A model generated the notes under the pieces. It did no database searches. It was given only the letters and a program-made list of their open reading frames with translations, and was not told the origin of the DNA. Of a DNA stretch of 64,000 bases, positions 46,430 to 57,284 are shown in pieces (positions within the stretch are counted from its first letter, which is position 1; each line of letters opens with the position of its first letter). This DNA is from Ceratodon purpureus (lineage: Eukaryota; Streptophyta; Bryopsida; Pseudoditrichales; Ditrichaceae). The position numbers were made by a program, and so were the translations under genes. The stretch spans positions 9,168,825 through 9,232,824 of the forward strand of contig CM026432.1 in the NCBI GenBank assembly GCA_014871385.1, written 5' to 3'.

Positions 46430-49400
46430 CTATGCTGGATTCCAGTAGCTTATGATGTCCTCTACTTCTGCTGCGCTGAGCGTAGCCTGGTGAGGACGCT
46501 CGTCCTCAAGCGGGAGGCCGATTACCTTGTTGTAGATGTGGTACATGTGTTTGCATGTCGTAAAATACTGCCCTGTTCTACAATGAGAAATACTGTTCTG
46601 AAAGAAAGGGCAACTACACCCAGGCGAGGCGCCTATTGTGACATCAAAAAGCTTGAACTTGTTTGTCGTTGCCGATATCTTCTGCAACCGGAATATGTAG
46701 GAGGATCCCTCCATATCCTCGCTGATCAGTTTGACGTGGGCTCCCATTACAAGTCCTTTCTTCCTTCTCAACTCGGCCGACTCCGTAAGGGTTCTCTTGT
46801 TGACTCGAAAACCCTGCCGCCTTGAGGCCCTTCTGCATCGACCCTGCGGCGAAGGACATGGTGGTGAATGTTCGACAGGTCTAAACTTTGAGAAGTTTTG
46901 TTGTCCAAAGAACCCAGCGAGTGATAGAATATGAATCTCCGAATCACACAGGCTGGTCCCGATCTCCACGGGCCAGACTTCTGGCAGTGGTGGTGGCTGA
47001 ACTCCCGCTAAGACTATCATTGCGTGCCTCGACGCACAGCCTCGTGGTGAATTTTGGCAGAACCAATACGGACGCGTAGCCGAAGGCATCCCAAAAATGC
47101 TGGGTCCGACCACGGTAGTGGCGCTGTTGGACGAAATGAGGCGACCGCAACGCTCCCATTGGCCATTCCGCAGGACAGCTCCGGAACACTCTGGATTCTC
47201 ATTGGATATGCTTCTGCGGATTGCCCACTCCACTTTCTTGGTATTCTTCTCGACTTTTGAATGTCTGTAAGGCTGCCCGCAAACAAATGAGCTATTAGCC
47301 CCTTCACGCTCCTTATCAGGGCGGAGACTTGACGAACGGAGACAATGCGGCAATTTTGATGGCGCCGGCGCCGTCGATGCCGCGGAGCGGCTCAGCCAAT
47401 TTGAGTCAGTTCTGTCCACTGCTTGAAAGGTTGATTGATCCATGCAGATTTGTTGCAGGTGCTGATATAAATTTGACGTTCCCGTACCTAGGATGTTCTG
47501 TGATGCCCGTAGATCTTTAATTCTCTTGTCCTTGAACGGCGCCTTGGAGTGGACAATTCGAGTCTGAGGATTCAAAACTTGATCATTGTCAAAGGATTCA
47601 CTCATTCCTGTGGAGCTTGGTTCGCCTAGCACACTCCACTTGGATAGAATTGATTGTGCTGCAGTCTCATAGGTAGGTTCAAAATTATGTGGCACGGAGG
47701 CCCGCAGCGGCAAATGATAAGCGGCTTGGCAGTACTGCTGCTGCAATAACGAGTTTGTCATGTCTTGTGCACAAGCGGAATAGAGATCTAATTTTGCTCT
47801 CTTACCTTTTTCTGCGATGGCCCTTGTCGTGTCGCATGTCGTGTCATGTACGTGGTTGAGTGAGGTCCGATTGGAGTCAGGTCTTATTGGAGTGCTGTAT
47901 TCGCCATCCAAGGCTTGACGTGTCTCGGCTTCTGGTAAATAAACCGACAAAGACCACCGAGACGTCCACCACGCTTTCCAAGCCAAGACGTGTTTCAAAT
48001 TGCAAGGATGTATTGCTTTTGTATCCATCCACCACCTCTCAAGAGTGTGACCTGCTTCGAGAAATTCTTGGTCTGTAGATGCAGATCCCCAATTCTCGCA
48101 CATCTCCGTATGTTTCCAGCGATACGTCTCACGCACCCACCTGTATGTGTGCACTCGAATGCTCTGATCAAAATTCTCATAGTTTGCGCGAGGAATCGTC
48201 TCATCCGGGACAATTAATCCGTGCGTTCCTCTATACACTTCTTTTACGGCATTATAGTTTGCGAGTGCGGAGTCAGCCATAAACCCCTTGAATGCTGGCG
48301 TTGGTAGACCAGCCCGTTGTACAGTCTCGTTCAGTACTTCCCAGAACTTCACCTGATTGTCTATGGTGTTGTCTTTCATTTCGCATACTGCTATGGTCAG
48401 CAATCTATTCAGATAGTGATCGTACACTTGCGCTACCATAGTCACCCATTCGTGGACGCGCTGGACATGGTGGCAAATGACATAGGACCCTGTCAAATTA
48501 CCGGATGTCATGCGCTTTACGATCTCGACACCACTCCCAGCACCCCCCACGGACATTTTAAATACAAAATTTTGTAGTCCGACTTCTGACTGTCCTGCAA
48601 TGTGCGTCTCCTGGATGAAAATGTAGCGTGAATTGCGTTTCAACGCGAGTACCGCGCGGGCTTGGTCAGTTTGATACTTCGATACCAGGTACCGGACCCG
48701 TCCACTGTCGTGGTATGGTGGGGTATTTTCGAGCATGTTTAGCAATTCACTTTCTGATATCAGATTGGCGTCATCTACAGTAGTTGTCTGCATAATCTGA
48801 TCAAATAGGTTTTTCTGGGCACATCGGATTCCTACAGAGCACGGTTCTTGCATATCCCATGGCTGGACATCGAGGTATCGCTTTATCGAGTCCGACATGC
48901 TTAAATATGCCCCGCGACTTATACCAGGGGCACATTCGTGATTGTGCTCTCCAGAATGAATAATGAGGCGCGTGTAGAATTCTGTTTCGTGAGCAATGGT
49001 CCACAGAACGGAGGTGCACTGATGGACGCATACAGGGGTCCATTTGCAGAACGAGCATCTCCAATCACCGTCCTGTGGAATTTCTCCGGGGGACGGCTGT
49101 GAGTAGCATTTGCCTCCCCAGTAAAGTGTATTTGGCCGCCTATGTACTACTCTATGGCTGCAATCTTTGTTCCTACAGATGAATGAGCCTCCGCACACTG
49201 ACTTCCTGACGCGGAGACCAGCATCTATGATGCATTTGGAGTTCGCGGTACAGGATTTTATCCATGGGTGGCCATCAAACGATACATCACTCGCAGTCGT
49301 GTCGTCGTCAATGACTGGTGGCAATTCAAACATTCTGTCACCATCGTAGACCCTTGGTAAGTACTCGCATTTAATTAACCGAAAATCAGCCAAGGACAAT

Positions 49401-50218
49401 GAACCTAATGCCTCCGTCTGACCTCTGCTTTGCAAGTCAAAGAACATTGGAACAATCGAGAACACCCCCGGGAAAGGAGAATCATCGTCTTCCGCAACTA
49501 ATGCCTTGGCCGGCAAGGGAGAATGCGGTGTTGAAAGCTCGGGTGAAGGAGCCTGCATCGGGGACACCAGCGTAGCATCTTGGAATTCGCAGCCAAGTTC
49601 ACATAAACCCGAGGAATTTGAAGAGTCGCCTTGCTTTCTGAAGGCAGCATCCGGGTTGAGCTGATCCAACTGTACTCCTTCGTCACCGCAATGGCCCCGA
49701 ACAGCCAAGGTTAAACCCTCCATATCGGTCGCGGAAGCCGCTAGGGCTGTCGCTTGATAATCTTCATGTATTGGGGACCTTCTAGCTCCAACGCCTTCCC
49801 TTCGTATTCTGTTCGGTGCTGCGAACGAATCCTTTTGAATTTGCCCACCGACGAGAGATGGACTGCCAGGAGCCGAAGAGTCAGGAGCAATCCCACGGGT
49901 TCCCCTGTTGGTATATTTCAAACACACCACGATGAATTGCTGACCACTTGCTTCTGACGGCTGGTCTTTAAGTATGTAGGTCCCAGCATGAATGATTGGC
50001 AAATCTATGTACCTCCCGCCTTCTTCACCATACGGTTCAAAATGAGCACACGCTGTGGTATTCGAGTCCACCTCCTGGATGCTGATGGTCCCTTGCCCCA
50101 GTCGAAGTGAAGTTACAAGGTCATTCTCTGACACCGAGATATGGGATTCCATCGAAGAAAATAGGAGTTGCAAAATTCCACCGCCATAGACCACCTTCGC
50201 CACCGGGTAGGAAGCCAT
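46430..50218 (-). CDS. MULE-like transposase with zinc-binding N-region and SWIM finger
   Basis: Intronless, 1262 aa from the Met at 50218; the frame is open another 69 codons upstream. Residues about 345-430 hold a Cys/His cluster (CRNKDCSHRVVHRR; WRCSFCKWTPVCVHQC; GEHNHEC) like the WRKY-GCM1/FLYWCH fingers of MULE proteins. About 580-720 resembles the RNase-H-fold MULE transposase core: HEWVTMVAQVYDHYLNRLLT, KFWEVLNETVQRAG, FKGFMADSALANYNAVKEVY. Residues about 1198-1222 form a SWIM finger, CSCPFFQN then TCKHMYHIY. Extra cysteine pairs (about 1050-1110) may form a zinc ribbon. The N-terminal 110 residues are unrecognised. Catalytic acids cannot be assigned surely by eye. I found no terminal inverted repeats, so it could be domesticated. 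It diverges from the ParB-methyltransferase gene across 610 bp. Confidence 0.75.
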   Translation of the reverse strand: MASYPVAKVVYGGGILQLLFSSMESHISVSENDLVTSLRLGQGTISIQEVDSNTTACAHFEPYGEEGGRYIDLPIIHAGTYILKDQPSEASGQQFIVVCLKYTNRGTRGIAPDSSAPGSPSLVGGQIQKDSFAAPNRIRREGVGARRSPIHEDYQATALAASATDMEGLTLAVRGHCGDEGVQLDQLNPDAAFRKQGDSSNSSGLCELGCEFQDATLVSPMQAPSPELSTPHSPLPAKALVAEDDDSPFPGVFSIVPMFFDLQSRGQTEALGSLSLADFRLIKCEYLPRVYDGDRMFELPPVIDDDTTASDVSFDGHPWIKSCTANSKCIIDAGLRVRKSVCGGSFICRNKDCSHRVVHRRPNTLYWGGKCYSQPSPGEIPQDGDWRCSFCKWTPVCVHQCTSVLWTIAHETEFYTRLIIHSGEHNHECAPGISRGAYLSMSDSIKRYLDVQPWDMQEPCSVGIRCAQKNLFDQIMQTTTVDDANLISESELLNMLENTPPYHDSGRVRYLVSKYQTDQARAVLALKRNSRYIFIQETHIAGQSEVGLQNFVFKMSVGGAGSGVEIVKRMTSGNLTGSYVICHHVQRVHEWVTMVAQVYDHYLNRLLTIAVCEMKDNTIDNQVKFWEVLNETVQRAGLPTPAFKGFMADSALANYNAVKEVYRGTHGLIVPDETIPRANYENFDQSIRVHTYRWVRETYRWKHTEMCENWGSASTDQEFLEAGHTLERWWMDTKAIHPCNLKHVLAWKAWWTSRWSLSVYLPEAETRQALDGEYSTPIRPDSNRTSLNHVHDTTCDTTRAIAEKGKRAKLDLYSACAQDMTNSLLQQQYCQAAYHLPLRASVPHNFEPTYETAAQSILSKWSVLGEPSSTGMSESFDNDQVLNPQTRIVHSKAPFKDKRIKDLRASQNILGTGTSNLYQHLQQICMDQSTFQAVDRTDSNWLSRSAASTAPAPSKLPHCLRSSSLRPDKEREGANSSFVCGQPYRHSKVEKNTKKVEWAIRRSISNENPECSGAVLRNGQWERCGRLISSNSATTVVGPSIFGMPSATRPYWFCQNSPRGCASRHAMIVLAGVQPPPLPEVWPVEIGTSLCDSEIHILSLAGFFGQQNFSKFRPVEHSPPCPSPQGRCRRASRRQGFRVNKRTLTESAELRRKKGLVMGAHVKLISEDMEGSSYIFRLQKISATTNKFKLFDVTIGASPGCSCPFFQNSISHCRTGQYFTTCKHMYHIYNKVIGLPLEDERPHQATLSAAEVEDIISYWNPA
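47360..47373. repeat. GC palindrome inside transposase-like coding sequence
   Basis: TGGCGCCGGCGCCG, one terminal mismatch, encoding Ala-Pro-Ala-Pro on the minus strand. This is the only copy within a coding exon. Confidence 0.85.
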
Positions 50219-50828
50219 CGCTGAAAGTACAATGCAATTAGGCGCTCCGAGCAAGGTCAAGAGTCTAAGATTTGAAAAATGGTTACTTTTGAGAGAAACA
50301 AAAAAGTGGGGAGTAGGTGCTCTCGAACAAGCAAAGCCGGAGAGCCAGAACAAGTAAACAATGTTTGTAATATGAGCTGATGGATTTCTTACGCGGTGTA
50401 TGTCAACACTTATACTGCCATGCAAGCTGAAACATTAAAGAAATTAACGGATACGTATTAACTCCATTGAGTCGTTGGTGCTGTATGTGTCGTGAGAAAC
50501 GGTCGTCCATCATGTCAAGTAGAACCACAGCGGCCCCATGAATCCACCCGATGCTTCTAGATTGATTTTGTGTAATCCGATTCTTTACTGGAGGTCTTAA
50601 TTATGATTTCGCTTGGTCACGCTGACAGAGATGGATCCGTTTGCGTAAGATATCTACGCGTCGACTGACGAGGGGGAGGGTAACGGAACTTTTCCATTAA
50701 CTGCAGTGCTGCTTAACTGCGGGCACGTATATATAGCTCTGATTTAGGCAGCTCCATCCACTCAACCATCTGTCTTATCTTTAAACTATCTGTCTTATCA
50801 TTGACTTATTTCCTAAGTTGAAAACACA
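50219..50828. promoter_or_regulatory. Divergent promoter region
   Basis: The 610-bp space between the transposase-like gene (-) and the ParB-methyltransferase gene (+). It contains a TATA box for the plus-strand gene and no palindrome. No clear TATA was seen for the minus strand. Confidence 0.5.
50728..50735 (+). promoter_or_regulatory. TATA box
   Basis: TATATATA about 95 bp upstream of the ATG at 50829. Confidence 0.6.
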
Positions 50829-53800
50829 ATGCCGAGCAGTACTAGTACCCCAAGAAAGCTCAGAGGAGGAGCATTGTTGGGTGCTTACTTTGGAGGTGAC
50901 GGACTGGACATGCTGCCTGCGTGCTTAGAGATGGAGAACCGAGGAAGGATGGAGGTTCGGGGTAGGTCGAGAAACCGCGTGCTGATAGAAGAGGCGTCTC
51001 GCAAGCGGAGGAGGACGACGACGGTTGAGTACGAAGAAGAAGCGGAGGTAAGGAGCTGACTCTACACACTGCTGCACTTTAGAACTTTGCGCATCTGTCC
51101 TGTTCTCGCTGTAATTAGGGCTTTTAGAACCAATTCCGCGCTGGAAAGGTCACTCATTCTTGGTAATGGGCGTAGCTGGCGCCGGCGCTTTTGTGTCTTC
51201 TAGGACTATGCCCAAATACCAAATTTATAAGAATGATTTAGCAGTCCTCCTACTTATGGTAATCATTTGTAGATGTGCAAGGTCATTCACTGACCGTTGT
51301 CACAATCACATGCGTACTTCGTTGCGTTGGCTGAGAAGTTTTCCCGCATTTAGCGTGATTATCCGTCTTAGTTATCGGCTTCTGCGTCCAGTTTAGTCGT
51401 GACGATTAGCATTCTGGGTCTTTCCAATTTTGGTAGGTCCGTGATAACCCAACGCCATTTATACCCCATCAGCTGTTCTTAAGCCTTCGATTCCCATTTG
51501 ATGCCTTGTCCCGAAGTTGTGGCGCCGGCGCCATGCGCTTTAAGCTGGTAGAAAGCCCTGCCACCGCCGCCTTTTAATTTCCAAACCCTGCATTTGAGCC
51601 TTTCGACCACTTCGGTGCCCTACACCTTGTATGCGGCGATAGTGCTCGGAGTCGTTGACTAAAGTGATACATAGGGCCCAGGGTAGGGAAAAGGTTTCAA
51701 TGCTATCTAAACTGCTGCACTAGAATCGAGTAAATTGAAGTGGCGCCGGCGCCAATGCTAGGTGGTTGACTGTGATCGCATTTACTCATCGAACTATGTT
51801 GTCTTCCAAAATAGAATGTCTAAGCGAACATCTTGTTTTGTATCCATCATCGGTAAACCCTAAATTTTGAGCAAGGTTGATCAGTAGCTGACATGGGCCG
51901 TGTGAATTGTATTTCCCATGCCTTGCAAGGATGAGGTGCAAACTAACTTGACACTGTTGCTTGATGTTTCTGGGGCAGGATTCAAACGAGAACGACTCGG
52001 GGGAGGACGAGCCCCCGAACGAGGACGACTCATTTATAGGGGCCATCGATCGGAATATTGATCCCAATCCTAGTGTTTCTTCATTCGAGCAATTCCAAGA
52101 ATCATTGTTCAGCCAACTTAACATTGGAAAGCACTTGGTTTCCCGGAAAATCAGACCTATACGGCTGGAAGTTCCCTTGTGCAGGCTGAAACCCACGAAT
52201 TGGGTTCGACAAGCCCTTGAAGCCGACGTCAAGACCGTTTACGATGGGTTTCACATTGGAAACTGGGGCACTAATTTCTGGGTCACAACTTGCGGCGATC
52301 CTGGGGTTTACCCCGACAAAGACTTTAAAGATGGTCAAAGGTGGTCCGCCGTGTGTGAAGAATTTGATAGTAATCTGGTTAAGCTAGCGGCCAGTGATCC
52401 AGAGAACCGGGAAACCTACGAGAGAATAATTGGCAGGTACGTTCACGTTTGGGATGGTAATCACAGGGCCATTGCGTGGATGCGCCACATTCAGGACAAC
52501 AACGGAGATCCTATCGTAGTGAACTGCTTCGTGCTGAACGACTCCGAGTCGGACAGGGGATGGATATCCAACTTCATGCGCGACATTAACGAGTTAGTCT
52601 CGAACCTCCTCAACCCTCACTGCTTGTTGAAGAAATATGTCCCTGAGTTCCGTTCGTCAAAATTGCAATGCCGTTTTGGTCATTACTCGATCAATGTTTT
52701 ACTCTAGCCATCCCGAAGGCCACTGTAGGGCCATCGTCTATTGTTTGGGAATGCAAAGGCGCTGACATGTGAGCTTTTTGATATGCAGCGGCTCTGCAAA
52801 CACAGTCGTGAAGAAACAATTGGCCCATGTCTTGTTCGAAGTCATGCAAATTGCTAAAAGGGAGCCCAGGGATTACAAACCATACTTTACAGAGCCTGAG
52901 ATTGAACGGATTTCTGAGGTCTGCAAGGGGCGATGGTATAACATGACGTGCGATGCAGTTTGTGAGGTGTATTTCAAGGTAAGATTTGTGCACATTAAAA
53001 TTGCCATTTGACATTTACATTGGCGTGGTGTGGGAACTCATGGATTTGTGTCTGTCAACAGAGAGAGATATCTCTTGCAGAGAGGGACGCTGTGAAAGCC
53101 TTGAAGGACACGGTTGCAATGCCAACCGCGGCCGAAATCGAGTCAGCCAAGTTCAAGGGTGCCCAAGGAATCCGAAAAGAGAAAGTAGAGTACATGAGAA
53201 AAATATTCCGTCTTTGCAACCCAAAATACCACCCGCACCTCGCTGAAGAACTTGACAACCATATGCGCGGGCCTCCGCGAAAGGTTGGCGCGATGACAAT
53301 AGATAACCTTGGCATCTTGGTCGGTGCTCAAGGCGTGGACATCAAGAGAGTCTTAAGGTTGTGGAACGGGAGCAGTGAAGAGAAGACGAAGTATTGTTTC
53401 CCGGATTCAGACTTTACGAGGACCGCATTTCAGAAGTGGCTAAACAAAAGGGCATGGTGGGAGCAGGTGAGCAACTGATACTTCGACTTTTTTTTGTGCA
53501 GACCTATTGTTTTTGATGTGCCACTGAATGTGCTACTTCTATTTAGGAGCCTGTCCTGCTCCTCTGTTTAAAGGGCCAGACGCTTCTTCTTCCTTTCGGT
53601 GACGGGCCGAATTATTAATGAAATACTGTGGTTCAGATGTTATCCAGGGTAGCAGAAGTTCTGAAGAGCCTTATTGGAAAGTCAAAAGCTGAAAAAGGAA
53701 TCTGCAAGACTCTCCGGCCTGGTAACGTTTGGAAGTATTTGGAAGAGTACTTGGATCGCGTCATGGTCTACGGGTTTGAGAGGTTCTTTTCGGAGATATT

Positions 53801-56699
53801 TACAGGGGAGGGCGGTCCAGTCAGACACAAGTGCTGGACTGATCAGATCAAGTACGAGTTGGGAGAGAAAGTTGTTAGGAGGTGTGTAATGCGATCTGTA
53901 CGATGGCTATGTCAAGAGCACAGCTTGATACCAAGCGAGTCCGGAGACCTCGGACATTTTCCAATATTTGTGGATTGGATGCGCGAGACCAGCGATGGCT
54001 CTTACAATGATCAACAGTTAGCATATTACTTACCACATTTGAAATCGCTGGGATGGTATATCGAGGATCTCCCGGGAGTTGAAGGGTTTTTCGATTATCG
54101 AGATGAGCTGATTTTTGCGAATGTCCTCTCGGAGATTCGGGGTGTGATAGAAGCTCCACTGTTGGAAAAGGCCGGGGCTCTTATCGAGACACTCGACAAG
54201 ATCAAGGAAGTTGTGGGATCCGAGAGCGATAAGGATGGCGAGAAAGATACGGTAGAGAGATTATTTCCTAGCCCATCGTCCACGCTTGTTTCTGCGCTAG
54301 CTGGTAGTATTGATTCTATATACGTGCCGGTTACTACTTCCGGAGTTGAATCTCATTACGGACCCATCTTGTTCACTGAGCTGCAGGAGATTATAAACAC
54401 GTATAAGAATGTCAGTGGCTCCGAGCCATTTGATCCATCTCGAGAAATTGCTGGAGTAATTAAGGAAGTTGACAACGCGGCACGTACCGATGACGACGTA
54501 ACCATAACCGCGGAAACGCGAGCGCAGCCTGCTCAAACGCAAATGCAGCCCACACGTGATCTCAGGCTTCGGCCTCTGAAGCAAACCCAGCCTCACTCTG
54601 AGATTGAGGCTAGTCAACGAAGACCTCCTGGGAGGCCTGTGAAAAGGCCGGCAAAAGCTGACCCTGACCATACACTGGAGATGAAATTTAGCGCTGCCAA
54701 GATTGATGGGGTGGAGAGGTCCGTGCGTCGATCCTTAAACATCGCTATGGAGAATCTCTTCGAGGGGGTCGACAAACAGACGTTTGACGCATTTCTGAAC
54801 TCTATAAAGCATGTAAGCTAGATTTGCCATCCGGTACCTTTGAAACTCGTCCCTTGGTTTCCCTCTCGTAGTCACATTTGCAATGTTTACAGGACATTCA
54901 GTGTCTGCCAGCTTTTGCAGGTGTACCTGCAAGGTGAGGAGGACCTTGGACTGCAGATTTCTGCTGCCGCTAGGACTTAGTCTCCAAGTCGCTCGCATTA
55001 GGGCCTAGCCGGGCATTCAAATTTTGCTATGACAAACAATTAAAATCCGAAACGAGGACCGTAGTCGGGCAAATCTCGGAGGCCTTGGGAAATCTGTAAA
55101 TGTTGTTGATGACCGGATACGTAGGGCAAAAGTCAATGGCGGTAACCGATAGTTATGGCGAGAGTCAATGGCGGTACTCGGAAGTCTTAGCCGATGGTGG
55201 ACCCAGCTTTCTGTGCATTGAACTCTAGCCAATGGTTGTAGCCGACGCGGATCTAGACATCTACTTGATCGGATAGCTGTCTCCTTCCAGGACTACCTCA
55301 TGGCGCCGGCGCCACGCGACTTCCTTTAGCCGTATATGCCGCGCTTTAGTGAAGCTGAAGATATGAATACGCACCTTAGTAAATACTACATAGCATTAGC
55401 TCTTGAATGCTTCTTGATGAATCCTAGTTCCGTGGTCGACTGGGCGCGAGCCGACATACTCTTGGGATGTTAATCGGATTATCATTCTTTCGGATTTAAC
55501 AGAGTGGCGCTGGCTTTTATGTGGGTTCTGGGTTTGAAACCGTAGACAGTGCCTCAACAAATGCCATGTTCCGATTTGTTTATCTTCCACCAAGCTCAGC
55601 TTTGATCCTGGACTAAAGGAATTGCAATCCTGGTGTAAAGGGAGTGGTGGGGTCGTGCTGTGCAGATAAACGGAGGAAGGCTGAGGCAACACAACAAGAT
55701 CGCTAGTCGAAACTGCGTCGACTTAATCATTTGCGACACACCCGACAACAGCCCCGTTCCAGGGGTGAAACAGCCAGGGAACGAGAGTGCACCACCGTGG
55801 AATATGATTAAAAAGACTACATTTGCTTCAATTTTCCACATTGCCGATGCTGTGCTAGCGGATTCTGGGTTTATTCTGCTGTTCGTGCCTGCTGAGGAGC
55901 AACCCGAGCTCGCGTCGGGCCCGTGGGTCAAGGACTGGGAATGTGTGAGAACGTTTTACGTCGTTAACCACCGTGCGTTCACCCCACAATGGGTAAGTGG
56001 CCAATGGAATAGTCTTTGTTATTACTTCTTTTTACACTAATTCAATTAAGCTGTTGTTATTGACATCCTGGTTATTCTCATCGGATGCAGAAAAAGTTGT
56101 TTAAGGCAAAGGTCATGCGTAGGAGAGGCTGCGGTCAAGAGAACTTCCGTTTCAACGAAATAGCGAGCAAGGTAATGGACTGGAACCCGGAACAGTCCGA
56201 CGTCCTTGAAAACATCGTCACGGACCAGAATCTTCTACGCTGCGAGGAAACTGGATCCTATCGCGGGTCGAAGCAAAAATCTCCCGCATTCATGGAATCA
56301 ATGATTGAGATATGCACGGGAAAGGGAAGCGCGGTTATAGATTTAACTGCTGGTGTTGGTGAGCTCCTGTCCGCTTTGTTGCAGATTTTAAATCCCATTG
56401 CATATTTCAATCTTTCACGTTATTCTAATAGCTTGGTCTCTGTATCATTGGCAGGGTCTTCTGTCGCCGCTTGCGAGGACTGTGGGAGGCACATCCTTGC
56501 TCTTGAGGAGGATCTGATCGCCTTCGACGTATTCCTAAAAGAGTTTTCAGTTCATCCTATCGCCGATAACGCAGCAGGGGAGACCCGAATCCAAAGTCTT
56601 CAGGAGCATTTGGACGACCTAGAACGGCCAGCAATACACGCAAAGCCCGCACTAAGCGGGAGTTCCAACGGCATGGCTAGCATTGCCAATGGATCTTAG
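50829..56699 (+). CDS. ParB-like domain fused to beta-class N4/N6 DNA methyltransferase-like domain
   Basis: Predicted exons: 50829-51047, 51979-52646 (or -52592), 52789-52978, 53062-53466, 53637-54812, 55666-55992, 56091-56358, 56455-56699. All junctions keep frame, giving about 1165 aa. After an acidic linker, residues about 130-260 look ParB/sulfiredoxin-like: an opening VPLCRLKPTNWVRQA and the hallmark VHVWDGNHRAIAWM. A long middle region (about 310-880) is unrecognised. Exon 6 has VDLIICDTPDNS, the place of the DPPY catalytic motif. Exons 7-8 give KSPAFMESMIEICTGKGSAV, IDLTAGVG then SSVAACEDCGRHILALEEDL, the place of the SAM-binding VLDPFxGxGTT...AA...GR...iE.D. Order (catalytic motif first, SAM motif second) is that of beta-class enzymes. 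Both motifs are altered, so activity is doubtful. A competing in-frame 3' exon (54921-54980) could split off the methyltransferase part. Confidence 0.72.
51177..51190. repeat. GC palindrome, degenerate right end
   Basis: TGGCGCCGGCGCTT in the first intron of the ParB-methyltransferase gene. Confidence 0.8.
51520..51533. repeat. GC palindrome, perfect
   Basis: TGGCGCCGGCGCCA in the first intron of the ParB-methyltransferase gene. Confidence 0.92.
51740..51753. repeat. GC palindrome, perfect
   Basis: TGGCGCCGGCGCCA, third copy in the 931-nt first intron, 225 bp before exon 2. Confidence 0.92.
54921..54980 (+). other. Possible alternative last exon of the ParB gene
   Basis: Follows a CTTTTGCAG acceptor and reads VYLQGEEDLGLQISAAART then stop, in the same phase as the donor at 54812. 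Splicing here would give a protein of about 905 aa without the methyltransferase part. Confidence 0.4.
55301..55314. repeat. GC palindrome, perfect
   Basis: TGGCGCCGGCGCCA in the 853-nt intron separating the ParB-containing and methyltransferase-containing exons. A decayed half-site, GTGGCGCTGGC, follows at about 55504-55514. Confidence 0.92.
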
Positions 56700-57284
56700 G
56701 TCGCGGGCACAGCTAGGGAGCTGTTGTTATAATAGCGTAGGAGTTGCCTACCTAGATCGTCTTGATGAAGATGAACTCCATGAACTGTTTCTACATAGTA
56801 AATAATAAATTTGACTTTTCATGTCATGGACTTCACAATAACTGTCTTCATACACAAAACAACTTTCCGTTCATGACAAAGAAGAGTCTACTAATATTCA
56901 ATTTTCAATTGACAATAGATTATTCAACATTGTTAACGATAGATTGTTCTCTAACGATCCCTCCTCCCTTCGCGGTGATTCTTGCGCTTGGACACCATTG
57001 TCACAGGGTTAATGATCCGTCACCGTCCTGTTAAGCACGGCCTGCCTGTTCCCTCATCCGGCGAAACTGCAGTTGGAACTAACGACGACGTTATGGTCAA
57101 CATATACAATCTTCAACATGTCCTACAAGATAGCATATACAGTCTTCAATAAAACCAAGCCCATTCATATTGGTAATCAAAGCTCTGTCAGCTTTGTTCA
57201 CTTTACAACATACTCTCCATTGAGCAATTCAACCGACATAACAACCGCGCCTATCATCAAACATGCCTTTGAAATAGAGTCCTA
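56700..57284. other. Intergenic DNA between convergent genes
   Basis: No gene recognised. It should hold the 3' ends of both neighbours. Confidence 0.4.

Noticed and set aside
46200-56850. Terminal inverted repeats bounding the transposase-like/ParB module
   Set aside because: I compared both flanks by eye and found no convincing inverted match or target duplication; a computed search is needed.
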